Below, one piece after another: positions 9,286-17,340 of a stretch of 64,000 nt of DNA. The position numbers were made by a program, and so were the translations under genes. Numbering within the stretch: the first letter of the stretch is position 1; every line of letters begins with the position of its first letter. The DNA lies in NCBI GenBank assembly GCA_016719895.1, contig JADJYG010000031.1:62001-126000 (forward strand), read 5' to 3'. Source of the stretch: Saprospirales bacterium (lineage in GTDB: Bacteria; Bacteroidota; Bacteroidia; Chitinophagales; Saprospiraceae). The notes under the pieces were generated by a model. The model was not told the DNA's origin. It made no database searches and saw nothing but the letters and a program-made list of their open reading frames with translations.

Positions 9286-10143
9286 ATGGAATTTCTCGAC
9301 AAATTAAAGGAAGGCGTATTTGCCGAGTTGGTGGCGCGTTTTTCCGAGGCCGCCCCGAAACTGCTTTTCGCCCTGCTGGTGCTGTTGATCGGCAGGATCG
9401 TTGCCGGCGCTCTGCGGCGTGTGGTGCGCCGTGTGCTGGCCACTGTAGGCGTGGACCGCCTGGCAGAAAAACTCAACGACATCGAGCTGGTGCAGCGCAG
9501 CGGTATAAAGATTCAAATATCCGGCGTTATCGCTCAGATGATTTTTTATGTGCTGATGCTTGGGTTTATCATTTTTGCGACCGACATGCTGGGTATTCCC
9601 GCGATCACCGATATGGTGCGCGACGTGATTGACTACCTGCCGGCGCTGTTTTCGGCCTTTGTATTGTTTTTGCTGGGGCTTTTCCTCGCCGATATCGTGC
9701 GCGGCGCGGTGCATACCACCTGTGAGAGCATGGGTATACCCTCGGCCAAAATGATTGCCACAGCCGTATTTTATTTCCTGTTTATTACGATCGCCGTCAG
9801 CGCATTGTCGCAGGCCAAGATCAGCACCGGGTTTATTGCCTCCAACCTGACGGTCGTGGTTGGCGCCCTGGCCCTGGCCTTCGCGGTCGGGTACGGCTTG
9901 GCAGCCCGCGACCTGGTGGCCAATTACCTGGCCGGTCATTACAACCGGAACAAAGTCCGCATCGGCGACGATATTTGTATCGACGGGGTGCGGGGCAAGG
10001 TTGTGATGATCGACGCCACTTCCCTGATCCTCCAAACCCCCGAACGCGCCATCATCGTCCCGCTGAGCAAAATGACCACTGGCACCGTGGAGGTTTTTTA
10101 CCCCGAAGGACAAGACGATCATTTGCTGCCCCCGGGCGCCTGA
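9286..10143 (+). CDS. Small-conductance mechanosensitive channel (MscS family)
   Basis: The product is 285 residues with about five hydrophobic segments (near 23-42, 80-100, 117-140, 155-178, 185-210), including the conserved-TM-helix repeat seen in small Bacteroidota MscS homologues. The pore-lining segment is Ala/Gly-rich (VVGALALAFAVGYGLAARDLVANYLAGHY), followed by a beta domain starting RIGDDICIDGVRGKV. The carboxy cage is short. Such channels in the inner membrane release solutes on hypo-osmotic shock. It has its own upstream gap of 84 bases. Confidence 0.87.
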   Translation: MEFLDKLKEGVFAELVARFSEAAPKLLFALLVLLIGRIVAGALRRVVRRVLATVGVDRLAEKLNDIELVQRSGIKIQISGVIAQMIFYVLMLGFIIFATDMLGIPAITDMVRDVIDYLPALFSAFVLFLLGLFLADIVRGAVHTTCESMGIPSAKMIATAVFYFLFITIAVSALSQAKISTGFIASNLTVVVGALALAFAVGYGLAARDLVANYLAGHYNRNKVRIGDDICIDGVRGKVVMIDATSLILQTPERAIIVPLSKMTTGTVEVFYPEGQDDHLLPPGA

Positions 10144-10186
10144 TATTAACCGGACAGTATATCATCACTAAACCCATTCCTATCAT

Positions 10187-11179
10187 ATGCGTGCTTTATT
10201 CGTATTTCTCCTGTTTTCTTTTTGTACCTGCCTGCAGCCCTTGGCGGCACAAGATGCCGCCCGGACCGATACGGCCTGGACGTATTCCGGCGGCATCGGG
10301 CTCGACCTCGGCGGCTTGGGCATTATCAACCCCCGCGTCGGCGGCGGCACCGGCCGTTTTGGCTTGGGTGGCCTCGGTACGTTTTCCGCCAATCGAAAGG
10401 GAGCGAACTCCTTCTGGAACAATCAGATTGGTCTTCAACTTTCCCTGCAGCGGCAGAGCCGCACCTCGCTGAGCCAGCCGGAAGGTTTTCAAAAGAACCT
10501 CGATGTGCTGCGCCTTACTTCCACGTATGGTTATAAGATCGGCAGTGACAAATGGTTCGTTTCGGCCGATTTGCTCGCGCAAACACAGCTGCTCAAGACC
10601 TATAAAAGCAATTACCTCAAGCCGGTGACCCTCGACGGCAACCCCGATATAGTGGTGTCGAAATTCCTGGCGCCGGCCCTCGTGCAGTTTTCCCCCGGCG
10701 TCACGTACAAACCGAACGGCCACCTCGCCTTTCAGTACTCGCCCGTGGCGGTGCGCTTCATCTATGTGTCTGACGACTCCCTTGCCTTGCTGGATATCCA
10801 TGGTAACGACGTGACCCGCGACGCCAGCGGACTCATCACCGACTATAAAAACTATTTCCTCGGCCTGGGTTCCGAATTGGTTTCCCGGTACGAGAACAAG
10901 TACTTCAACAACCGGCTGTCGGTAAACAGCACCCTCCGGTTGTTCTCCAACTACCTCGAGAACCCTTCGAGCGTCGACGTGTTGTTTGCCAATAATTTCA
11001 GTATTCAACTGTTCAAAGGATTGTCGCTCGACCTCCTGGGCGAGCTGTTTTACGACGAGGATGTCAAAATGAACCTGGATGCCAATGAAAATGGTATTTA
11101 TGGCGATACCGGCGACCGCCAGGCGCCAGCCACCCAGCTGACCGGCGCCTTCCTGATTAAATACAGCAAGATTTTTTAA
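10187..11179 (+). CDS. DUF3078 outer-membrane-type protein
   Basis: The product is 330 residues with a signal peptide ending LAAQ. The rest shows alternating beta-strand patterns of a DUF3078 beta-barrel-like protein (WNNQIGLQLSLQRQ, LTSTYGYKIGSDKWFVSADLL, SPGVTYKPNGHLAFQYSPVAVRF). It is likely an outer-membrane protein of unknown function. The stop lies five bases before the phosphatase gene, suggesting one transcript. Confidence 0.82.
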   Translation: MRALFVFLLFSFCTCLQPLAAQDAARTDTAWTYSGGIGLDLGGLGIINPRVGGGTGRFGLGGLGTFSANRKGANSFWNNQIGLQLSLQRQSRTSLSQPEGFQKNLDVLRLTSTYGYKIGSDKWFVSADLLAQTQLLKTYKSNYLKPVTLDGNPDIVVSKFLAPALVQFSPGVTYKPNGHLAFQYSPVAVRFIYVSDDSLALLDIHGNDVTRDASGLITDYKNYFLGLGSELVSRYENKYFNNRLSVNSTLRLFSNYLENPSSVDVLFANNFSIQLFKGLSLDLLGELFYDEDVKMNLDANENGIYGDTGDRQAPATQLTGAFLIKYSKIF

Positions 11180-11184
11180 GAAAC

Positions 11185-11631
11185 ATGCGCATTCTCATGG
11201 TGTGCCTCGGTAATATTTGCCGGAGTCCGTTGGCGGAAGGTATCTTGAAGCATAAAATTCGGCAACGGGGGCTTGACTGGACGGTCGACAGTGCCGGCAC
11301 CGGGCATTGGCATGCCGGCGAAGTGCCCGACGGGCGCTCGATCGCCGTTGCCCGCCGGTATGGTATCGATATTACCGATCAGCGCGCCCGGCAGTTTCAG
11401 CCGGCCGATTTTGAACGTTTTGACCGTATTTTTGTCATGGACACCCAAAACCTGCGCGAGGTGCTCCGGTTGGCCCGGGAAGCCGAACACCGCGCCAAAG
11501 TTCAATTGATGCTCGACCTGACGCACCCCGGGCAAGACCGGAGCGTGCCCGATCCATATTATGACGACGATGGCTTTGAAGTTGTTTTCCGGATGCTCGA
11601 TTCGGCTTGCGACACGTTATTCCATGACTAG
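11185..11631 (+). CDS. Low-molecular-weight protein-tyrosine phosphatase
   Basis: The product is 148 residues. The N-terminal P-loop VCLGNICRSP gives the C-x5-R signature (Cys7, Arg13), and VPDPYYDDDGF near 120 supplies the general-acid Asp. Its length is normal for the family, which dephosphorylates phosphotyrosine on proteins. In other bacteria it is often paired with BY-kinases, but none is present here. It lies directly after the DUF3078 gene. Confidence 0.92.
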   Translation: MRILMVCLGNICRSPLAEGILKHKIRQRGLDWTVDSAGTGHWHAGEVPDGRSIAVARRYGIDITDQRARQFQPADFERFDRIFVMDTQNLREVLRLAREAEHRAKVQLMLDLTHPGQDRSVPDPYYDDDGFEVVFRMLDSACDTLFHD

Positions 11632-11731
11632 GCTTGCAGGGTTTCAACGCTGCCACTGTTTTGAGAGCTGGCTGGAATGGGTTGCTTCAGTGGAGGGATT
11701 TCCTGAATATAAACCTGAAACCTGATACGAC

Positions 11732-12478
11732 ATGCGTTATTTCCTGACCCTGGCATATCGCGGCACCAGGTATGCCGGCTGGCAACGCCAGCCCAATGCC
11801 TGCAGCGTGCAGGAAGTGCTGGAGACGGCTCTGGCGACCTTGTTGCGCGAACCGGTCGGGGTCACCGGTTGCGGGCGCACAGATACGGGTGTACATGCCC
11901 GGTATTACGTGGCGCACTTCGATACCGGCGCGGCCTTGCCGGTTACCTTCCTGTCCGGATTGAACAGTTTGTTACCCGACGACATTGCCGTGTATGCCGT
12001 CCGGCCGGTGCAACCGGAAGCGCATGCCCGGTACGATGCCGTGGCGCGCAGTTATGAGTACCATATAACCCTGCGCAAAGACCCGTTTGCAGCGGAAACG
12101 GCCTGGTTTTATCCGCAAGGGCGCCGGCTCCATCCCGGGCGGCTGGCGGCTGTTGCCGCTTTATTGCCGGAGTATGGTGTTTTTTTCCCGTTTTGCAAAA
12201 CCCACAGCGGCGTCGCGCATTATGCCTGCGCCCTTACCGCTGCCCGCTGGGAGCTGGATTCCGCGAACGAAAAATGGGTTTTCTATATTTCCGCCAACCG
12301 GTTCCTGCGCGGCATGGTGCGCCTGATCGTTGGCGCCTGTGTGTTGCACGCCCGGGATCAGATCGGCCTGGACGAAATCCGCGAGGCCCTCGACGTACAG
12401 CGCCCGTTGCGTAAAACCCTCAGCGTTCCGGCGCGGGGCTTGCTGCTGGCGGCGGTGGAATACCCATACCCTGTTTAG
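11732..12478 (+). CDS. truA: tRNA pseudouridine(38-40) synthase TruA
   Basis: The product is 248 residues, near the usual length. The catalytic Asp51 lies in GCGRTDTGVHA. LAYRGTRYAGWQRQ at the N-terminus and the later FLRGMVRLIVG are family hallmarks. It isomerises uridines 38-40 in the anticodon stem of tRNAs. It is preceded by a 100-base gap with nothing distinctive. Confidence 0.95.
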   Translation: MRYFLTLAYRGTRYAGWQRQPNACSVQEVLETALATLLREPVGVTGCGRTDTGVHARYYVAHFDTGAALPVTFLSGLNSLLPDDIAVYAVRPVQPEAHARYDAVARSYEYHITLRKDPFAAETAWFYPQGRRLHPGRLAAVAALLPEYGVFFPFCKTHSGVAHYACALTAARWELDSANEKWVFYISANRFLRGMVRLIVGACVLHARDQIGLDEIREALDVQRPLRKTLSVPARGLLLAAVEYPYPV

Positions 12479-12606
12479 AGGCCGGAGGGCCGGAGAAAAC
12501 GACAATATTTTATGCTCCCTGACGATACTCATTGGGCGCTCTGATTCAGGTCATTTGCAGCCGGCTTGGAGAACAAGACTTTTGTAGCACAAAAACCTCC
12601 TGCGTC

Positions 12607-13452
12607 ATGAGAAAGATACTTGTTCCGACCGATTTTTCTTCCAACTCCAGGCATGCGCTACGAGTAGCGATGGTGTTGGCTAAAAAGGTGAAAGGGCGCG
12701 TGGAATTGCTTCATACGAATACAGCGGTGGCTTATGCGCCGCCTTTGCCGGATTATTATGTACCCGAGGCCTATGATATGACGGAGTATTATGAAAATGC
12801 GGCAGAGGAGTTGTACACGATGAAACGCGAGTTTAGCGAAAGCGAAGAATTCCACGAAGTCAAATTCGAAACGGTGGTGGAAGAGGGTTTTTTGTATTCG
12901 ACGGTTCGGCGCATTGCGGAAGAAGATCGGGCGGACCTGATTGTGATGGGGACGAAAGGCGCCACCGGCGCTACAGAGTTTTTTGTCGGCTCCAATACAG
13001 AAAAAGTGATTCGTACGGCCCCCTGTACAGTGCTGGCGGTACCGGAAAATTCCGGCGATTTTAACCTCAAAGTGGTGGTATTCCCGACCACCTTGCGCAA
13101 AGATCAGGCAGGCGTGTTCCAAACCCTTGCCGAATGGCAGAAGTATTTTCCGTTCGAGGTGAAGGTGCTCTATTTAAACAACCCGGCAGGCTTCGATTCC
13201 AACGAGGATATCGAAAATACAGTCAAATCATTTGCCGAAGCAGCCGGCCTGAAGAAAGTGACGCCCTTCATTAGTGGAAATACCTTCAACGAAGAGGTCA
13301 GCATCCTTCAGTTTGCGGGCCAGGAACACGCCGACCTGATCGCAATGGGCACCCATCAGCGGCAGGGGTTATCGCACCTGCTGTTTGGCAGCCTTACTGA
13401 AGATACGGTCAACCATACGGACATCCCGGTACTCAGTATCCCGATTCATTGA
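12607..13452 (+). CDS. Tandem-domain universal stress protein
   Basis: The product is 281 residues from ATG 12607 (RKILVPTDFS, the usual N-terminus). The open frame extends back to 12532 but those residues are not family-like. Two USP domains occupy about 1-145 and 150-281. Each ends with the nucleotide-binding pattern: GTKGATGATEFFVGSNTE near 118-135 and GTHQRQGLSHLLFGS near 255. It is probably a cytoplasmic ATP-binding stress protein. A strong terminator follows. Confidence 0.9.
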   Translation: MRKILVPTDFSSNSRHALRVAMVLAKKVKGRVELLHTNTAVAYAPPLPDYYVPEAYDMTEYYENAAEELYTMKREFSESEEFHEVKFETVVEEGFLYSTVRRIAEEDRADLIVMGTKGATGATEFFVGSNTEKVIRTAPCTVLAVPENSGDFNLKVVVFPTTLRKDQAGVFQTLAEWQKYFPFEVKVLYLNNPAGFDSNEDIENTVKSFAEAAGLKKVTPFISGNTFNEEVSILQFAGQEHADLIAMGTHQRQGLSHLLFGSLTEDTVNHTDIPVLSIPIH

Positions 13453-13493
13453 ATGATAACAAAGAAATAGGACATGACAGGGTAGTTTTCCGT

Positions 13494-13534
13494 GCGGCGG
13501 CAGTAACCTGGAAAGGCCTGCCGCCGCTTCTTTT
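13494..13534 (+). terminator. Rho-independent terminator after usp
   Basis: A perfect 10-bp stem, GCGGCGGCAG (13494-13503) with CTGCCGCCGC (13518-13527), a 14-base loop, then TTCTTTT. It ends the usp transcript just before the recR promoter. Confidence 0.75.
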
Positions 13535-13559
13535 GCGCTAAAAAACCGGCGCGGCGCCG

Positions 13560-13567
13560 TACCTTTG
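13560..13567 (+). promoter_or_regulatory. -7 box of recR promoter
   Basis: TACCTTTG, nine bases before ATG 13577. The expected transcription start gives a leader of only a few bases. Confidence 0.6.
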
Positions 13568-13576
13568 CGCCGTGTC

Positions 13577-14182
13577 ATGAATTTTTCCTCCAAACTTATC
13601 GAAAAAGCCGTGGATGCGTTCGCTACACTTCCCGGTATCGGGCGCAAGACTGCTTTGCGGCTCGTGTTGCATTTGCTCCGGCAGGACAAGTCAGTTACCG
13701 AGCAGCTTGCCACGGCGCTTTCCAGCATGCGTGAAGGCATTCGCGAGTGCCGGGAGTGCCACAACCTGGCAGATGAAGACATTTGCCGTATCTGCGCCGA
13801 CCCACGCAGGGACCACTCACTGGTCTGTGTGGTTGAAAATATCCGCGATCTGATGGCGATTGAAGATACGGGGCAATACAGGGGGCTTTATCACCTTTTA
13901 GGCGGTATTATTTCACCGATCGAGGGGATTGGGCCGGCCGACCTGCACATCGATTCGCTGCTCGAACGCGTGCAAAAAGGCGAGATACGGGAGGTCATCA
14001 TGGCGATCAGCCCGACCATCGAAGGCGAAACGACGGTGTATTATTTATCCAAAAAATTGCAGCTTTCGGCGGTGCTGGTTAGCGCTATTGCCCGGGGGGT
14101 GTCTTTTGGAGGCGACCTGGAATATGCCGACGAACTCACGCTGGGGCGTTCTATCGTTGCGCGTATTCCGTACGTCCGCTGA
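13577..14182 (+). CDS. recR: Recombination mediator RecR
   Basis: The product is 201 residues from ATG 13577. An upstream in-frame TTG at 13565 lies within the promoter box and is rejected. Features in order are a helix-hairpin-helix (FATLPGIGRKTALRLVLHLL), a four-Cys zinc finger (CRECHNLADEDICRIC) and a Toprim domain (VVENIRDLMAIEDTGQYRG, then SPTIEGETTVYYL). RecR works with RecFO to load RecA on gapped DNA. Confidence 0.96.
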   Translation: MNFSSKLIEKAVDAFATLPGIGRKTALRLVLHLLRQDKSVTEQLATALSSMREGIRECRECHNLADEDICRICADPRRDHSLVCVVENIRDLMAIEDTGQYRGLYHLLGGIISPIEGIGPADLHIDSLLERVQKGEIREVIMAISPTIEGETTVYYLSKKLQLSAVLVSAIARGVSFGGDLEYADELTLGRSIVARIPYVR

Positions 14183-14201
14183 GTGTCAGGTATTGGTAAA
14201 A

Positions 14202-14225
14202 TTGGTTCTGTTGTTTCAGAACCAA
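14202..14225 (+). promoter_or_regulatory. Perfect inverted repeat, candidate operator of the GbsR/MarR gene
   Basis: TTGGTTCTG (14202-14210) and CAGAACCAA (14217-14225) are exact reverse complements separated by TTGTTT. The repeat ends 12 bases upstream of the -7 box at 14237, so it sits over the -33 region of the regulator's own promoter, the usual place for MarR-type autorepression. No T-run follows, so a terminator for recR is less likely. Confidence 0.6.
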
Positions 14226-14236
14226 ACGAAGTGTCG

Positions 14237-14244
14237 TATCTTTG
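14237..14244 (+). promoter_or_regulatory. -7 box of GbsR/MarR promoter
   Basis: TATCTTTG, 18 bases before ATG 14263. A TTG at 14211-14213 lies 23 bases upstream and could be the -33 element. Confidence 0.6.
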
Positions 14245-14262
14245 CATAAAAAAGACGGCGTT

Positions 14263-14748
14263 ATGATAACGGATGAGGGTGACCGGACAGAGCGCATTCG
14301 CTCGAAAGTGGAACAAATGGGCGTTTTTTTCGAACGCTCCGGGTTCGCCCCGATAACAGGCCGGGTGTTTGCTTATCTTCTGCTTTGTGACCCGCCACAC
14401 AGCGATTTTTTTGCCATACAGGGTTTCCTTCGGGCAAGTAAAAGTGCGGTGAGCAATGCGCTGACCACCCTGACCAGCGAAGGCCTGGTCGATTACATAA
14501 CCTTCTCCGGCAATCGCCGCCGGTATTTTAGAATCAATACGAATGGCTGGCTGGACAACCTGAAAAAAAGGTTGCGCCGCATGACCGTTTTGGGCGAATT
14601 GCTGGATGAAGTGTTACGCGAACGCTGCAACTCCAATTGTTCCACGTTTCATCGCGATTTGAATACCGTAGCCGTTTTTCAAAATTATTTGTCCAAAGGA
14701 ATCGAACAACTGATTGACGAGTGGGATAAAAAAAATACGACGAACTGA
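14263..14748 (+). CDS. GbsR/MarR-family transcriptional regulator
   Basis: The product is 161 residues from ATG 14263. The frame extends to a TTG at 14242, but that overlaps the promoter. A winged helix spans about 20-100: GRVFAYLLLCDPP, the recognition region ASKSAVSNALTTLTSEGLVDYI, and the wing GNRRRYFRI. The C-terminal part is helical and probably dimerises. This layout (ERSGFAPITGRVFAYLLL) is typical of Bacteroidota GbsR-like repressors, which often control efflux or membrane genes. The next gene on the strand is spt, 298 bases on. Confidence 0.87.
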   Translation: MITDEGDRTERIRSKVEQMGVFFERSGFAPITGRVFAYLLLCDPPHSDFFAIQGFLRASKSAVSNALTTLTSEGLVDYITFSGNRRRYFRINTNGWLDNLKKRLRRMTVLGELLDEVLRERCNSNCSTFHRDLNTVAVFQNYLSKGIEQLIDEWDKKNTTN

Positions 14749-15046
14749 TAGCGACCTTTTCCATAACAACCAAACCGATTAATCCGTAATCCACCCCAGG
14801 TTCATCGAATGGAACAACAGCAATACAAGCAGTTGTCCGTCTCGATGGGAGGGTGGTTTCTGCCTGCTCCTAACCGGAGGATCGGCGTTGGAGGCATAGC
14901 AACAACAGTATTCCGCACCGGATTGTGATAGCCTGGTGCACCAGGCAGCCACAGTTTGCTTATTTATAAGAGTTCTAATACACCTGATCCGTTCATTTTC
15001 GCCCAAGCCGGCGTATTTTGCTTAACTTAACGAAACACTTTCTGGG
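14749..15046. other. Intergenic region before the sphingolipid cluster
   Basis: This region has no convincing gene and no tRNA-like cloverleaf. It holds a perfect 16-bp palindrome at 14931, a weak GGTTC/GAAC pair at 14799-14815 that partly resembles the operator half-sites upstream, and a TATTTTG at 15016 that could be a degenerate -7 box for spt. Confidence 0.5.
14931..14946 (+). promoter_or_regulatory. Perfect 16-bp palindrome upstream of spt
   Basis: GCCTGGTGCACCAGGC equals its own reverse complement. It lies about 70 bases before a degenerate -7 box and 100 bases before spt, suitable for an operator of the sphingolipid cluster. No cognate regulator can be assigned. Confidence 0.4.
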
Positions 15047-16261
15047 ATGAATAAAAATCTACTTGCCCGCACCGACAGTTATACTGCACCGGACGAGGTA
15101 CGGAAGGCCGGACTTTACCCGTATTTCCGGGTTATTCAGTCTGAACAGGACACCGAAGTAACCATCGACGGCAAGCCGGTACTGATGTTCGGCTCCAATT
15201 CTTATCTGGGCCTGACCAATCACCCTAAAATCAAGGAAGCCGCTCAGCGCGCCACCGCCCGCTTCGGCACCGGCTGCGCCGGCTCCCGGTTTCTGAACGG
15301 TACCCTCAGCATCCACATCGAACTCGAAGAAGCCTTGGCCGAATACCTCCAGCGCGAATCGGTTATCCTGTACAGCACGGGCTTTCAGGCCAATTTGGGT
15401 GCATTGGCGCCCTTGGTGGGCCGGCACGACTATGTGCTGATCGATGAACGGGTACATGCCTCCATTATCGACGCTACGCGCCTGACCTTTGGCCGGGTGC
15501 AGAAATTTGTCCATAACGACATGGACGACCTCGAGCGTATGGCCGCGCGCCTGCCGCAGGAGACCCTGAAATTTATCGTTGTGGACGGCATCTTCAGTAT
15601 GGAAGGCGACCTGGCTCCGTTGCCCGATATCGTAGGCGTAGCCCAACGGCACAACGCCGTTGTAGTGTGCGACGATGCCCATTCCATCGGCGTTATCGGC
15701 GAACTGGGTATCGGTACCGGCTCGCACTACGGCATCAACGAGGCCGTAGATATTCAAATCGGCACGTTCAGCAAATCGCTGGCTTCGCTCGGCGGCTTTA
15801 TCGCGTCGTCCCACTCGGTTATCGAATTCCTCAAACACCATTCCCGCTCGCTCATCTTCAGCGCCAGCATGACGCCGGCGTCGGCGGCCAGCGTGCTGGC
15901 AGCGCTGGAAATCATAAAGGCCGAACCGGAACGTATCGAGCGGCTTTGGGAAAATACACGCTATGCCATCGACCGCTTCCGCGACCTGGGCTTCGAAATC
16001 GGGCACACGGCATCGCCGATCATCCCGCTGTATGTGCGCGACAACTACAAAACCTTTGCTTTGTCCGGGCAGGCTTTCCGCGAAGGTGTATTTATCAATC
16101 CCGTTGTATCGCCGGCCGTGCCGAGTGAAGAATCGCTTATCCGGTTCTCCTTGATGGCCACGCACACCATTGAGCAGATTGACCGCGCCGTAGACATCCT
16201 TTACCGCAATGCCAAACAATTGGGAATTTTGGACCGCCAGGTCGATCTGGTGACGGTTTGA
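15047..16261 (+). CDS. spt: Serine palmitoyltransferase (alpha-oxoamine synthase family)
   Basis: The product is 404 residues. It is a fold-type I PLP enzyme with the cofactor lysine K243 in GTFSKSLASLGG, the PLP-stacking His138 in DERVHASI, and DDAHS near 209-213. N-terminal NSYLGLTNHP and GTGCAGSRFLNGT are typical of soluble bacterial serine palmitoyltransferases, which condense serine with a fatty acyl thioester to 3-ketosphinganine. KBL and BioF are close paralogues, but the desaturase and reductase that follow fix the role. It is the first gene of the sphingolipid run. Confidence 0.92.
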   Translation: MNKNLLARTDSYTAPDEVRKAGLYPYFRVIQSEQDTEVTIDGKPVLMFGSNSYLGLTNHPKIKEAAQRATARFGTGCAGSRFLNGTLSIHIELEEALAEYLQRESVILYSTGFQANLGALAPLVGRHDYVLIDERVHASIIDATRLTFGRVQKFVHNDMDDLERMAARLPQETLKFIVVDGIFSMEGDLAPLPDIVGVAQRHNAVVVCDDAHSIGVIGELGIGTGSHYGINEAVDIQIGTFSKSLASLGGFIASSHSVIEFLKHHSRSLIFSASMTPASAASVLAALEIIKAEPERIERLWENTRYAIDRFRDLGFEIGHTASPIIPLYVRDNYKTFALSGQAFREGVFINPVVSPAVPSEESLIRFSLMATHTIEQIDRAVDILYRNAKQLGILDRQVDLVTV

Positions 16262-16341
16262 GCTATTCAGACCGGTCCGTACCAATCAAAACTGGATTGC
16301 AAGTAAAGAGTCGTTTGCTGCAATCGAAAAACACACTTCTT

Positions 16342-17340
16342 ATGGCCTATCAACAAGATTTTACCTACGTCGACGGAACGGAGCCACACCGCCTTCGAAC
16401 CAAAGCGATCATCACCGCACATCCGGAAGTGCGCCAGCTGATCACCCACAACCCGGTCACGGCGCTCATAACGCTCGCCTGCGTGTTGTTTCAGCTGCTC
16501 ATGGCCTACGTCTTGCGCGACCAGAGCTGGTGGCTGATCGTGGCGCTGGCCTGGCTGGTCGGGGCTTTCCCCTCGCATACCCTTTTCGTATGTATCCATG
16601 AAGCTGCCCATCATCTTATCTTCAAGAAACGCAGCTGGAATATATATACCGGTATTTTTGCCAACCTACCCACGGTGCTTCCCTCCGCAATTTCATTTAA
16701 GAACTACCACATCAAGCACCATGCTTTTCAGGGGGTGCACGAGCTCGACGCCGACCTGCCCTCCCGCTGGGAAGCGCGGCTGATCCGGAATTATTCTATC
16801 GGCAAAGCGCTGTGGTTGTTGTTTTTTCCCTTTTTCCAAATGCTGCGTGTCGTGCGTTGCAAGGAGGTAGCAGTGATCGATCGCTGGGTTATCCTGAACA
16901 TCGTTGTTCAAATCCTGTTCGATATTGCCGTGGTCTATTTTTGGGGCTGGCAAGCGTTTGTTTATTTGGGGCTGAGCCTGGCCTTTTCGATCGGACTGCA
17001 CCCGCTGGGGGCGCGTTGGATTCAGGAGCACTACCTGGTGCTCGATCCCAATCAGGAAACATATAGCTATTATGGCCGGATGAATCCCCTCAATCTCAAT
17101 GTCGGATACCACAACGAACACCACGATATGCCTTCCGTGCCCTGGAATAACTTGCCCAAACTGAAGGCCGTAGCGCCCGAGTTTTACAATCATTTGAAGT
17201 ACCATAAATCGTACACCAAGCTCTTTTTTCAATTTTTATTCAGTCAGGAAGTTGGGCTTTTTTCCCGTATCCTGCGCCGGGAACGCGGCAACGTCACCCT
17301 GAGCGACGACTCTACGCCGGATGTGCAAATGCTCCGTTGA
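16342..17340 (+). CDS. Sphingolipid delta-4 desaturase / C4-hydroxylase homologue (DEGS type)
   Basis: The product is 332 residues from ATG 16342; a TTG at 16258 would add 28 unlike residues. Residues 6-32 (DFTYVDGTEPHRLRTKAI, then HPEVRQL) match the Lipid_DES motif that marks eukaryotic dihydroceramide desaturases. Three di-iron histidine boxes are intact: HEAAHH at 86, HIKHH at 123 and HNEHH at 257. Hydrophobic segments flank them, as in membrane desaturases. The expected reaction is a 4,5 double bond, or a 4-hydroxyl, in the sphingoid base. The stop codon abuts the next ATG with no gap, so the two genes are translationally coupled. Confidence 0.88.
   Translation: MAYQQDFTYVDGTEPHRLRTKAIITAHPEVRQLITHNPVTALITLACVLFQLLMAYVLRDQSWWLIVALAWLVGAFPSHTLFVCIHEAAHHLIFKKRSWNIYTGIFANLPTVLPSAISFKNYHIKHHAFQGVHELDADLPSRWEARLIRNYSIGKALWLLFFPFFQMLRVVRCKEVAVIDRWVILNIVVQILFDIAVVYFWGWQAFVYLGLSLAFSIGLHPLGARWIQEHYLVLDPNQETYSYYGRMNPLNLNVGYHNEHHDMPSVPWNNLPKLKAVAPEFYNHLKYHKSYTKLFFQFLFSQEVGLFSRILRRERGNVTLSDDSTPDVQMLR

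Noticed and set aside
14779..15006. 75-codon minus-strand ORF in the gap before spt
   Set aside because: No promoter, no homology pattern, Cys/Arg-rich composition; the region looks regulatory.
15059..16285. 408-codon open frame opposite spt
   Set aside because: Mirrors spt exactly and lacks any domain signature.
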